Shown here: piece by piece, positions 53,928 to 63,563 of the stretch
How positions within the stretch are numbered: the stretch's first letter is position 1
Layout of the letters: each line of letters opens with the position of its first letter
Origin: CAVPDA01 sp963702495
GTDB lineage: Bacteria; Pseudomonadota; Gammaproteobacteria; Burkholderiales; Rhodocyclaceae
Assembly: GCA_963702495.1 (NCBI GenBank)
Contig: CAVPDA010000014.1
Location: forward strand, 365,820 to 429,819
Length of the DNA: 64,000 nt
Reading direction: 5' to 3'
Program-made: the position numbers and the translations under genes
The notes under the pieces: model-generated
Database searches by the model: none
What the model was told of the DNA's origin: nothing
Seen by the model: the letters and a program-made list of their open reading frames with translations, nothing else

Positions 53928-56897
53928 AGACGCTCCAGGTAGAGGTAGATCGCCGGCGTGATGTAGAGCGTCAGCACCTGCGAGACGAGCAGTCCGCCGA
54001 CGAGGGCGAAGCCGAGGGAGCGTCGCGCCTCGGCGCCGGCACCGACGCCGAGCGCGATCGGCAGGCTGCCCATGAGCGCCGCCATGGTGGTCATCATGAT
54101 CGGCCGGAAGCGGACGAGGCAGGCCTGGTGGATCGCTTCCAAGGCCGACTTCGCCATCGCCGCGCCGGGCGGCGATGGCGAAGTCGATCATCATGATCGC
54201 GTTCTTCTTGACGATGCCCACCAGCATGATGATGCCGACGAAGCCGTACATGTCCAGCTCGCTGTGGAACAACAGCAATGTAGCCAGAGCGCCGAGCCCG
54301 GCGGCGGGCAGGCCGGAGAGGATGGTGAGCGGATGCACGAAGCTCTCGTAGAGGATGCCCAGCACCAGGTAGATCACCAGGACAGCCAGCACCAGCAGCA
54401 CGCCCATGCCCTGCAGCGACGACTGGAATACCTGGGCCGCCCCCTGGAAGCTGGTGCCGATAGCGGCTGGCAGGTTCAGCTCATGCATGGCGCGCCCGAT
54501 CGCGGCGATGGCGTCGGACAGCGAGTTGCCGGGCCGCAGGTTGAAGGAGATCGTGACCGCCGGCAGCTGCCCCTGGTGGTTGACCGTGAGCGGGGCAAGC
54601 CCGGTGGACAGGGTCGCCACGCTCGCGAGCGGCACCAGCGCGCCGCGGCCGGAGCGCACGTAGAGCAGGGAAAGGGATGCCGGATCGAGCTGGTCGCGGG
54701 GCAGCACCTCCATGATTACCCGGTACTGGTTGCTCGGCGTGAAGATGGTCGATACCTGGCGCGCGCCGTAGGCTTCGTCCAGGGTAGTTTCGATCGCCTG
54801 CGGCGTGACGCCCAGCGCGGCAGCCTTGTCGCGATCGATGCTCACCATCACCTGCGGGTTCTTGATCTGCAGATCGCTGGTGACGTCCTGCAGTCCGGGC
54901 AGTGCGCGCAGCTTCGCCTCCACCCTCGGCGCCCAGCGGTACAGCTGCGCCGTGTCGGTGTCCTGGAGCGTGTATTGGTACTGGCTCTTGCTGAGCTGGC
55001 CGCCGATTTGGATCGTCTGCACGTTCTGCAGGAAGGCGCGAATGCCCGGAATCGCCGCCAGCTTGTGGCGCAATTCCTGGATCACGCTGTCGGCGGGCGG
55101 ACGCGCCCCGCGCGGCTTGAGGTGCATGAAGATGCGCCCGGTGTTGCCCGAAAGACTCAGGCCACCGGCGCCGACGAAGGGCATGTAGGCATCGACGGCG
55201 GGGTCGCGGCCGATCACCTGCCCGGTGTCCTCGTTCGGCAGCAGACCCTTGGGCATGACCCAGAACAGGGCGGCGCTGCCGGCCAGGGTGGCGACGAAGA
55301 TCATCAGGGTGGCGCGACTATGCTTCAGCGCGAGCTGCAGGCTGCGCTCGTAGGCGCGCCGCAGGGCCACGAAGAAGCGCTCGGAAGCGACGTAGAGCCG
55401 CCCGTGGCGCGTCTGCCCTGGCGGGCGCAGGTAGCGGCTGCACAGCATGGGCGTCAGCGTGAGCGAGACGAAGCCGGACATCAGAACGGCGGTGACGATG
55501 GTCACGGCGAACTCGTGCAGCAGGCGCCCCACCACCCCGCCCATGAACAGCACCGGGATGAACACTGCGGCCAGCGAGAGGGTCATGGACAGGATGGTGA
55601 ATCCGATCTCCCGTGCCCCGTCGAGCGCCGCCTGCATCGCCGCCTTGCCCATTTCCAGGTGCCGGGTGATGTTCTCCAGCATGACGATCGCGTCGTCAAC
55701 GACGAATCCCACGCACAGGGTCAGGGCGAGCAGGGACAGATTGTCCAGGCTGTAGCCGAGCAGGTACATGACGCCGAAAGTGCCGACGATGGACAGCGGC
55801 AGGGCCAGGCTCGGAATCGCCGTCGCCGGGAGGCTGCGCAGGAACAGGAAGATCACCAGCACCACCAGGCCCAGGGCGATCAGCAGGGTCGTCTCGACGT
55901 CGTGCACCGAGGCACGGATCGATTCCGAGCGGTCATACAGCACGTGGAAGGCGACGCCTGCTGGCAGCTCGTTCTTGAAGCGCGGCAGCAGGTGCTTGAT
56001 ATTGTCCACCACCTCCACCGTGTTGGTGCCGGGCTGGCGCTGGATCGCCAGCACGATGCCGCGGCTGCCGTTGTACCAAGCGGCGAGCTTGTCGTTCTCG
56101 ACGCTGTCGGTCACACGACCGAGTTCGTTCAGGCGTACCGGTGCGCCATTGCGATAGGCCACGACGAGCCGGCGGTACTGATCCGCGTCGGTGAGCTGGC
56201 CGCTCGCCTGCACCGAATAGGCGCGCTGGGCGCCGGAGAGATTGCCGGCGGGCAGGTTGACGTTGTGGCTGGCGATGGCCTGCTCCACGTCCGCCAGGGC
56301 GATGCCCTTGGCGGCGAGGGCGTCGGGATCTAGCTGGGCGCGCACCGCATACTTCTGGGACCCGAACACCAGCACTTGGGCGACGCCGCTCACCATTGAC
56401 AGCCGCTGCGCCACCAGAGTCTCGGCGTAGTCGTCCAGGGTCGGCAGCGGCAGGGTGGAGGAGGTGAATGCCAGGTAGTAGATCGGTGCGTCGGCGGGGT
56501 TCACCTTGGTGAAGGAAGGCGGGCTCGGCATGTCGCTGGGCAACTGGCGCTCGGCCGCGGAAATGGCGGTCTGCACGTCCTGCGCCGCGGCGTCGATGTT
56601 GCGCTCGAGGGAAAACTGCAGGGTGATCTGGCTGATCCCCTGCGCGCTGGACGAACTCATGGAATCGAGGCCGGCGATGGTGGAGAACTGCTTCTCGAGC
56701 GGGGTGGCCACCGACGAGGCCATCGTCTCCGGGTTGGCGCCGGGCAGCACGGCGCTCACCTGGATGGTGGGAAAGTCCACGTTGGGCAGGGCATTGACCG
56801 GCAGCAGGCGAAAGCCGAGCACGCCGAACACCAGGATGCCGGTCATGACCAAGGTGGTCATGACCGGCCGTCGGATGAACAGCCCGGCGATGCTCAT
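53876..56897 (-). CDS. RND efflux pump permease, frameshifted near the C-terminus
   Basis: Starts ATG 56897 (MSIAGLFIRRPVMTTLVMTG), coupled in ATGA to the fusion-protein gene. It carries RND motifs: LPVNALPNVDFPTIQVS, GFVVDDAIVMLENITRHLEM in TM4 (paired Asp for proton relay), and FVGIIMLVGIVKKNAIMMID in TM10-11. The frame breaks after DFAIAARRG. The rest (MAKSALEAIHQACLVRFRPI, then MAALMGSLPIALGVGAGAEA) reads one frame over from about 54170 to TAG 53876. The total, 3022 bases, is one over a multiple of three. A second anomaly is at NEDTGQVIGRDPAVD, where about 30 residues usual in the family are missing. It resembles the MdtB/MdtC multidrug branch. A run-on reading in the first frame continues as antisense of the ClC gene. 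Confidence 0.85.
54150..54182. repeat. Perfect 14-bp inverted repeat at the RND frameshift
   Basis: TTCGCCATCGCCGC, spacer GCCGG, GCGGCGATGGCGAA. It lies exactly where the RND reading frame is lost. A GC-rich hairpin of this size can cause polymerase or sequencing slippage, or be the product of a small inverted duplication. Confidence 0.75.
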
Positions 56898-58042
56898 GAC
56901 ATGGAAGCTGCCGGCGCTGGGCGCAGTTCGACTTTGGCGCCGGGGGAAAGCCGGCTCTGGCCGTCGATGACGACGCGCTCGCCGGCGGCGAGCCCGCGGG
57001 CGATCAGGGTTTCGCCGTTCCAGGTGCGCTCGACGCTCAGCGGCCGCATTACCACCGTCATGTCCGGGTGCACGACGAAGGCATAGGGGCTGTCGGGACC
57101 GGCCTGTACCGCGGCGGCGGGTACGACGAGAGCGTCGCGCTCTTGCCGAAGGGTCAGGCTCACCCGCACGAATTCCCCCGGCCACAGGGCCTGGTCGCGG
57201 TTGGGAAAGGTCGCCTTCAGCGCGATCGTGCCGGTGGCCGGGTCCACGCTGTTGTCGACGAAGCTGAGCCGGCCGTCGGCGGCGCGGGCAGCGCCGGCCT
57301 CGGGCTGTGCCGCCACGGCAACGGCGCCGCGGGCCAGGGCCTGCCGGATGGCATCGAGGCGCTGCTCGGGCACGGCGAACTCGACATAGATCGGGCGGAC
57401 CTGGTTGAGGACGACCAACGGGTTGCTGTCGTTGGCCTTGATCAGATTGCCGCGCTGGATCAGGATCTTGCCGGCGACGCCGGAGATGGGCGAACGGATG
57501 CGGCCGTAGGCGAGCTGCAGCCGGGCATTGTCCACCGCCGCCTGGTCCGCATGCAGCGTCGCCTGGGCGGTGGCGAGGTTGGTGTGGATCTGGGCGTAGG
57601 CTTCCTTGGAGATGAAGTTGCGGCCGAGCAGGTCGGTGTAGCGCCGATCCTGGGCCAGCGCGTTGGCGAGGAGAGCGCGGTCGCGGGCCAGATTCGCCTC
57701 GGCTTGGTCGAGCTGCGCCTGCATCGGCCGCGGATCGATGGTGAACAGCACGTCGCCCTGGCGCACCGGCTGGCCTTCGCGCACCGAAACCTGGGTCAAT
57801 TCGCCGTCCACCCGTGCCTTGACGGCCACTGTGGCATAAGGCTGGACCGTGCCGATGGCGTTCAACTCCTCGGGAACGGTCTTGCGCACAACCGTCACCG
57901 CCACTACCGGCGTGGATTCCCGGGCCGGCGACCCGGCGCCGGCGGGTGCGGCGCCGTGGCTCGAGCAGCCGGAGAGCAGCAGGAGTCCCGATGCCAGGAC
58001 GAGCACCCGGGCGCGGCGGCGGATTTTAGGCGGCGGCATCAT
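56894..58042 (-). CDS. RND efflux membrane fusion protein (lipoprotein)
   Basis: 382 residues from ATG 58042 (58039 also possible). Lipoprotein signal LVLASGLLLLSGCSSHG with lipobox LSGC. HlyD/AcrA-type parts: AIGTVQPYATVAVKARVDGE, VREGQPVRQGDVLFTIDPRP (lipoyl half-motif), the hairpin coil QLDQAEANLARDRALLANAL, RIRSPISGVAGKILIQRGNL, and the beta-barrel/membrane-proximal end. It links the inner-membrane pump to an outer-membrane channel (none encoded here). It overlaps the upstream membrane gene by 17 bases and the RND gene by 4. Confidence 0.9.
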   Translation of the reverse strand: MMPPPKIRRRARVLVLASGLLLLSGCSSHGAAPAGAGSPARESTPVVAVTVVRKTVPEELNAIGTVQPYATVAVKARVDGELTQVSVREGQPVRQGDVLFTIDPRPMQAQLDQAEANLARDRALLANALAQDRRYTDLLGRNFISKEAYAQIHTNLATAQATLHADQAAVDNARLQLAYGRIRSPISGVAGKILIQRGNLIKANDSNPLVVLNQVRPIYVEFAVPEQRLDAIRQALARGAVAVAAQPEAGAARAADGRLSFVDNSVDPATGTIALKATFPNRDQALWPGEFVRVSLTLRQERDALVVPAAAVQAGPDSPYAFVVHPDMTVVMRPLSVERTWNGETLIARGLAAGERVVIDGQSRLSPGAKVELRPAPAASMS

Positions 58043-58595
58043 GGCGCTGCTGCGGACGGCGAGGCACTCCAAGGGGCACGCCGGCTGCGGCGCGGTCGGC
58101 GAAAGAAAAAGGACGCGTGTCGAGGGTGGCGCAGAGCAGCAGCGCACCGAGCGCGACGAGGGAAAGACCGGTGCGGAGCGCATGAAGCCACTCCCATGCG
58201 GCGCGAAGATCGGTCCAATTCCCGGGCAACTCGCGGGCGGATGCCCAGTCACTCAACACCAGGTTGAGGGAAACGATGTCGCTGCCCCACACCGCGATCA
58301 TCCCGGCGAGGCAGCCTGCTGCAACCAGGGTCAGGACCAGGGACAAAGGGCGGTGGCGCACCAGAACCGCCGCCGCGACTGCCGTGAAAAGCGCTATGGG
58401 CTCGACGATGGCGACGACTCCGCCGAGGGTCCAGGAGAAGCCGAAGGGGAGATGAATATACACGGGGCCGGGCAGGGGAAGCCGGACTGGTGCGTCGAAT
58501 GCCTGGTACAAGAGGATGACCGCCAGAAGTGCAGTGAGCAGCAGGCTCAGGAAGCGCGTGATGGTCAGGACGACGGCGGAGTCCGGCTTCGGCAT
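58026..58595 (-). CDS. Four-helix membrane protein preceding the efflux genes
   Basis: 189 residues from ATG 58595. Hydrophobic segments: FLSLLLTALLAVILLYQAF, LGGVVAIVEPIALFTAVAAA, LSLVLTLVAAGCLAGMIAVW and LRTGLSLVALGALLLCATLD. WDSDI-like and W-rich loops (SDWASARELPGNWTDLRAAW) recall DUF1772-type proteins, but I cannot place it with certainty. The frame runs on to 58676 into the IS element, so the longer start is an artefact. The IS1634-family copy lies 52 bases upstream (TSD 58647-58652). Confidence 0.6.
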   Translation of the reverse strand: MPKPDSAVVLTITRFLSLLLTALLAVILLYQAFDAPVRLPLPGPVYIHLPFGFSWTLGGVVAIVEPIALFTAVAAAVLVRHRPLSLVLTLVAAGCLAGMIAVWGSDIVSLNLVLSDWASARELPGNWTDLRAAWEWLHALRTGLSLVALGALLLCATLDTRPFSFADRAAAGVPLGVPRRPQQRHDAAA

Positions 58596-58652
58596 GTCCG
58601 GTTCGAAAGGCGGACAAGACTGGTGCGAGCGTCGCGGCTCCTGCTTTCTAAA

Positions 58653-60593
58653 CCGAGCTTTTTCTGACGTCGTCATAATTATCTAAGCAACCCATTGGTT
58701 TGACAGCGGGAAGGGGTTTTGCTGTCGCCGTGCATGTTCCCATGTAATGCTGTTGACTATTATCACAATATGTGAATAATAGTTCCCATGTATGTGGAAA
58801 TCGTCCCCAACCGCAACTCGCGCCCCGCCGTTTTGCTGCGTGAGGGCTGGCGTGAGGGCAGCAAGGTCAAGAAGCGCACCCTGGCCAATCTCACCGACTG
58901 GCCCGCGGCGCGCATCGAGGCCTTGCGGCGGGTGCTCAGGAACGAGCCGGTGGGCGCCGATGAGGCCGCCTTCGTCATCGAGCGCTCGCTGCCGCACGGC
59001 CATGTGGCGGCGGTGCTGGGCACGGCGCGCCGCTGCGGGGTCGAGAAACTGCTCGCCGGCGCCCCCGCCGCGCTGCGCCCCGTGGTCCTGGCCCTGATCG
59101 TCGCGCGCGTGATCGAACCGGGCTCCAAGCTCGCCACCTGGCGCATGCTGCGGAGCGAGTCGGCAGCGCATTCGCTCTCGCAGGTGCTCGGCTTGGGCGA
59201 GATCGAACTCGATAGCGTGTATGAGGCGCTGGACTGGCTGGGCCAAGCCCAGCCGAGGATCGAAGCAGCGCTTGCGCGCAAGCACCTCGCGAACGGGGTG
59301 CTGGTGCTCTACGACCTCAGCTCGGCCTGGGTCACGGGACACTGCTGTCCCCTGGCCGCCTTCGGCAAATCGCGCGACGACAAGGGCAAATATCCTCAGA
59401 TCGTCTTCGGCCTGCTGTGCAGCGCCGAGGGCTGTCCGGTGGCGGTGGAGGTGTTTGCAGGCAACACGGGCGATCCGAGCACCGTGGCCGCGCAACTCGA
59501 CAAGCTCAAGCGCCGCTTCGGGCTCACGCACGTGGTGTGGGTGGGCGATCGGGGCATGATCACGCAGGCGCGCATCGAGGAGCTGCTGCGCCCGGCCGGC
59601 ATGAGCTGGATCACGGCGCTGCGCTCCCCGGATATCGCCAAACTGGTCGAAGAACAGGGGCCGTGGCAGCTTTCCCTGTTCGACCAACGCGGCTTGATCG
59701 AGATCGCCAGCGAACACTTCCCGGGCGAGCGCCTGGTGGTGTGCCGCAATCCGGCCCTGGCGCAGCAGCGGGCAGACAAGCGCGAGACGCTCCTGCAGGC
59801 CACGCAGAAGGACCTCGATGCCATTGTCGCGGCCACCGTGCGCGCACGCCGGCCCTTGCAGGGCAAGGACGCGATTGGGCTGCGGGTGGGGCGCGTGATC
59901 AACGCGCACAAGATGGCCAAGCACTTCGATCTGACCATCACCGAGACGCGCTTCGCCTACGCGCGCAAGAGCGAACAGATCGAGGCCGAAGCCGCACTGG
60001 ACGGCTTTTATGTCATTCGCACCAACGTGCCGCAAGCGAAGCTCTCCGACGCCCAGGCGGTGTCCTCCTACAAGAGCCTCGCCCAAGTGGAGCGCGCCTT
60101 TCGTTCATTGAAGACCGTCGCTCTGCACGTGCGCCCGATCTTCCACTGGACCGAAGCGCGCGTGCGCGCCCACGTGTTCCTGTGCATGCTCGCCTACTAC
60201 GTCGAGTGGCATCTGCGCCAGGCGCTCAAGCCGATGCTCCACGACGACGAAGAACTCGAAGAGCAGCGCGAGAGCCGGACCAACCCGGTGGCGCCCACGC
60301 CACGTTCCGAGCGCGCCAAGGCCAAGGCGCAGCACCATCGCACCGAGGACGATCTACCGGTGCACAGCTTGCGCACGTTGCTGCTCGATCTGGCCACCGT
60401 GACCCTCAACGTCACTTCCACCGCAATCAACCCGCAGGCCAAGATCAACGTGACAACCCGCCCCACGCCGCTGCAGGCCAAAGCCTTCGCGCTGCTCGGC
60501 GTCGATCCGGAGTGTTCCCAGTAGCGCCCCACCCAGTTTCAAAAACTTCCCACTGAATCATGGGGGTGGCTCGCGCGTCCGGGCAAAGTTCGG
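58653..60593 (+). mobile_element. IS1634-family insertion sequence, copy 2 (1941 bp)
   Basis: Same ends as copy 1, in the opposite orientation: CCGAGCTTTTTCTGACGT at the left and CCGAACTTTGCCCGGACG inward from the right. Flanked by the 6-bp duplication TCTAAA (58647-58652 and 60594-60599), which differs from that of copy 1, so the two inserted independently. The pair bounds 33.9 kb in inverted orientation. Intact transposase gene at 58788-60524. Confidence 0.92.
58788..60524 (+). CDS. IS1634-family transposase (copy 2)
   Basis: 578 residues, identical by eye to copy 1 except AQQRADK for AQQRSDK. The DDE-type catalytic strand regions (VLVLYDLSSAWVTG, VVWVGDRGMITQ) and C-terminal SYKSLAQVERAFRSLKTVAL are complete. 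The near-zero divergence from copy 1 points to a recent second transposition. Leftward open frames of over 400 codons on the other strand are antisense. Confidence 0.93.
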   Translation: MYVEIVPNRNSRPAVLLREGWREGSKVKKRTLANLTDWPAARIEALRRVLRNEPVGADEAAFVIERSLPHGHVAAVLGTARRCGVEKLLAGAPAALRPVVLALIVARVIEPGSKLATWRMLRSESAAHSLSQVLGLGEIELDSVYEALDWLGQAQPRIEAALARKHLANGVLVLYDLSSAWVTGHCCPLAAFGKSRDDKGKYPQIVFGLLCSAEGCPVAVEVFAGNTGDPSTVAAQLDKLKRRFGLTHVVWVGDRGMITQARIEELLRPAGMSWITALRSPDIAKLVEEQGPWQLSLFDQRGLIEIASEHFPGERLVVCRNPALAQQRADKRETLLQATQKDLDAIVAATVRARRPLQGKDAIGLRVGRVINAHKMAKHFDLTITETRFAYARKSEQIEAEAALDGFYVIRTNVPQAKLSDAQAVSSYKSLAQVERAFRSLKTVALHVRPIFHWTEARVRAHVFLCMLAYYVEWHLRQALKPMLHDDEELEEQRESRTNPVAPTPRSERAKAKAQHHRTEDDLPVHSLRTLLLDLATVTLNVTSTAINPQAKINVTTRPTPLQAKAFALLGVDPECSQ

Positions 60594-60657
60594 TCTAAAC
60601 GATGGATGGGCCATGGGCGGCTCGCAAACTGAAAGACGGAGTTCGTGCCTGATCTGA

Positions 60658-62369
60658 CTTCACCTCATAGGAGGCACGGGGCAGCCGGACGGGTATCGCC
60701 CCTGGCTGGTGGAGAGCTTTGTCGACGCGGATCACTTCCTCGGCACCAGTTACAGGGCAGCGAACTGGGTGGCCATTGGGCAGACCCAGGGGCGGGGTCG
60801 CCAGGACCGGGAGCACCAGAGCGCCAAATCGATCAAGACGATCTACGTGTATGAGCTGGAGTCGGATCTGCGCACGCGCCTGGGCGTTGCCGCACCCGCC
60901 GGATTAGTTGCGCTGGAGATCGCCGAGGGCTTGGACGGCGAGGAGTGGGCGGCCAACGAATTTGCAGGCGCGAACCTGGGCGACAGGCGTCTGAACGAGC
61001 GGCTGGGTGAGTTTGCCCGCACGCTGGGCAAGATGCCAGGGCGCGCGTTCTGCGGTGCAGCTCAAGGAGACAAGGCGGCGATCAAGGCGTACTACCGCCT
61101 GATCGAACGACCCGATGACTCGCAGGTCAGCATGGAGGCCATCCTGGCCCCTCACCGCCTGCGCACGGTGCAACGGATGAAGGCACAGTCAACGGTGCTG
61201 TGCATTCAGGATGGCACCGATGTGAACTATTCGACACTGGTCCAATGCGTTGGGCTGGGCGTCATTGGGAGCAACCAGACGGGCGCCCAAAGTGGGGGGT
61301 TGCACTTGCATTCGACGCTGGTGCTGAGCACCGAGGGCCTGCCGCTGGGGGTGTTGGGGGCGCAATGTTCGGCAGCCACGCCCAGAGCGAAAGATGACCT
61401 GCGCCCCACGTCTGCCATACCGATCGAAGAGAAGAAGAGCTTCGCCTGGATCAAGGGACTTCGCGAGTGCAACGAATTGGCAGCCGAGCTGCCCGATACG
61501 CGCCAGGTCTGTGTGATGGATCGCGAGGCGGACTTCTACGAGTTGTTCGACGAGCAACGTCGAAGCCGCGGCGTTGAGCTGTTGGTACGCGCAAAGCATG
61601 ACCGCGCGACCAGCGAGGAGATCAATCTGTTCGACGCCGTCAGACACAGCCCCGTTCAAAGCCAGCTTCGCATCAATGTGCCGCGGCAAAGCTCACGCGC
61701 GAAGAAGAGCAAGCAGAAGGGGCGCCTCGGGCACGAACAGCGCACCGCGCAGGTCAGCTTGCGCTATCGCGAAGTCGAGTTGCGCCCTGCGTCGAACCAC
61801 CCAGGGAAGAAAGCCCTCAAGCTGTGGGTGGTGCATGTTCTGGAAGCGTCACCGCCGGCCGATGCCGAACCCGTCGAGTGGTTCTTGTTGACGACCTGCT
61901 CGATCAGCACAGCGGCGCAGGCCCAGGAGTGTCTGCGTTGGTATTGCCTGCGTTGGCGCATCGAAGACTGGCATCGCGTCCTCAAAAGCGGCTGCCGCAT
62001 CGAGACTCTGCAACACAAGACGGCCGAGCGACTCAAACGCGCCATCGCCATCAATCTGGTCATTGCCTGGCGAATCATGCTCATGAGGCTCCTGGGCAGA
62101 GAGTGCCCGGAGCTTTCCGCCGAGGTATTGTTCGCGGACCCCGAGATCGAAGTGCTGCAGGCCTACGCAAAAAAAAACGAATCGCCAAGCCCACTCGGCT
62201 CGGCGATGCCGTCCGTCTTGTAGCCCGACTGGGCGGCTACATCGGCCGCGCCAAAGACCCGCACCCGGGACACCAGATCATGTGGCAAGGGTATTCGGAA
62301 CTGCGATCGCTGTGCGAAGGACTCTCCCTCCGAGACTGGACTTCCGATGATGAGGATACTTACGGGTAA
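60658..62369 (+). CDS. IS4-family transposase fused to the tail of a DUF4338 (DruA-like) domain; A-run frameshift
   Basis: The open part begins at 60658 after a stop. GTG 60709 is the only usable start for the 504-residue frame. The first ~65 residues (YRPWLVESFVDADHFLGTSY, RAANWVAIGQTQGRGRQDRE, KTIYVYELESDLRTRL) match the C-terminal end of DUF4338/DruA-like proteins; their N-terminal ~200 residues are lost. The IS4 transposase follows: the DNA-binding part WAANEFAGANLGDRRLNERL, FCIQDGT-type first Asp in LCIQDGTDVNYS, second in VMDREADFYELF, and the YREK motif Y-x2-R-x3-E-x6-K in YCLRWRIEDWHRVLK. At 62169-62177 a run of nine A ends this frame in junk at 62223. Slipping by -1 gives KKKRIAKPTRLGDAVRLVAR on to DEDTYG, the expected end at 62369. 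Confidence 0.8.
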
Positions 62370-62422
62370 AGGGCAGGCCTAGCGGCACGGATCCGTGAGC
62401 GCGGGCAGGCGTCGGTCCCGGC

Positions 62423-62758
62423 TCAGGCCGACCCGTCTCCGGCGGCCCGGATGAACGGGGAAACCAGGTACATCCGTCGATTGAGGCGATCGACCCGGAC
62501 CTCGGCGTGCTCGCCGGAGCGGGCGACGCGGACGGTGTAGGAAGGCTGTCCCTTCTCGTCCTCGCACACCACGCGCACGGCTTGGCCGGCGGCGAACTGT
62601 TCGGCGCTGAATACCGCCCAGCTCAGCAGGATGACGGCGCGCGCCCGCTCGCCTAAGTCGGGCCCGGCCTGCAGCGGGCGGCCCGCCGCGTCGGCAGGCG
62701 TTGGCAGGGATTTGCGGCCCAAGCGTAGGGGTTTGGCGATGCGGGAGTTCGGCTCCAT
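62423..62758 (-). CDS. Hypothetical protein, PilZ-like in size
   Basis: 111 residues from ATG 62758, with GAGGAGAT upstream; an earlier ATG at 62842 in frame lacks a good site. SKPLRLGR-like basic start, then ERARAVILLSWAVFSAEQFA, AGQAVRVVCEDEKGQPSYTV, RVARSGEHAEVRVDRLNRRM, YLVSPFIRAA: alternating strands of a small beta-barrel or OB-like fold. No motif allows a function. A frame-shifted open frame (62379-62849) covers the same DNA; I judge it a shadow, although its ATG at 62849 also has AGAAGG upstream. Confidence 0.5.
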   Translation of the reverse strand: MEPNSRIAKPLRLGRKSLPTPADAAGRPLQAGPDLGERARAVILLSWAVFSAEQFAAGQAVRVVCEDEKGQPSYTVRVARSGEHAEVRVDRLNRRMYLVSPFIRAAGDGSA

Positions 62759-63237
62759 GGGCTGGATCTCCTCTCGATGCAGGTACCGCCATGCCCGGCC
62801 CTGCGGTGCGGAATTGGACGTTATCGTCTGCAGATCTGTCATGTTTCATGGTTGCCTTCTGATTTGCGGCGTGCTCCTTCCCATGCCGGGTCCCGGCTGA
62901 GCCGAGGATCAGTGCGCGCTCTTGCCGTCTGCACCGAGCAGCTTCCGTGCCGAAGCCCTAAGCGGCTGTTTCCGCGGAACGTCTTTCGCGTAAGGGACGC
63001 CTCGGATGCGGGCGTGGCGGATGTTTACAGCCGTTCCTTGCGGACGGGTGGCGGATTTGCGCCACCGGTTGTTCCGGGTCGCGACGTCGTGTCCGGACGC
63101 GGGCGCGCAACGGCACGTTGCCGCCGACGGCGGGGGGGTCGATGGGCGATGACCCGCTCGACGGCGATGCGCGAGCGGTAGTGAGCTCCCGAGGCTTTCA
63201 TGCCTACGACCGTGCCGATCACGTTGCGGTTGGCGTA
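62759..63237. other. Intergenic stretch, no gene recognised
   Basis: Open frames on both strands are Arg/Pro-rich with no family traits. The right end adjoins the readthrough end of the FmdB-type gene. No RNA gene or repeat seen. Confidence 0.35.
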
Positions 63238-63474
63238 TCAATTGCCCACCCCGAACCGGCCACGGATGTGCGGGACACTGTCGCCCGTGGGTTCAAGCGA
63301 GCGAATGGCGAAATCACGTCCACGTGTGACGGTGCCGTGCACTGCGGGCGCGGACAAGAACAGTCGCTGGACCTTCCCTCCACAACTCGGACAGGTCGGT
63401 CGCGCGGCGGCGATCCCGTGGCAGGCCTAAGAACGCGTGTTGCAGCGGGGAAATGAGTAGTCGTAACGCGCCAT
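63238..63474 (-). pseudogene. FmdB-type zinc-ribbon gene with premature stop
   Basis: From ATG 63474, with GGAGGAGG upstream, the frame reads MARYDYSFPRCNTRS, then TAG at codon 16, then ACHGIAAARPTCPSCGGKVQ, RLFLSAPAVHGTVTRGRDFA and IRSLEPTGDSVPHIRGRFGV to TGA at 63238. Without the stop this is a typical small FmdB regulatory protein with a CxxC pair (CPSC) and a CPxC-like start. The TCTTAG at 63427-63432 probably replaced a TTCGAG-like pair. A sequence error is possible. FmdB proteins are small zinc ribbons of regulatory type. Confidence 0.55.
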
Positions 63475-63563
63475 TTGTTCCTCCTCCTGCGACGTTTCCG
63501 GAACTATTCAGCCGAGTGCCTGCGGGTCGAGGCTCCGAAAGCAAGGCCGTTGCCCGACTGTGC

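Noticed and set aside
52452..57185. 1577-codon leftward frame as one giant protein
   Set aside because: It joins the RND gene in one frame to antisense of the ClC and rhomboid genes; the RND end continues in another frame.
58683..60086. 467-codon leftward frame over the IS copy (and its mirror at 23336-24742)
   Set aside because: Antisense to the transposase; present in both copies because the copies are identical.
62379..62849. 156-codon leftward frame with a good ribosome site
   Set aside because: Its composition is Arg/Pro-rich, while the overlapping frame gives a regular beta-strand protein with its own GAGGAGAT site; not fully settled.
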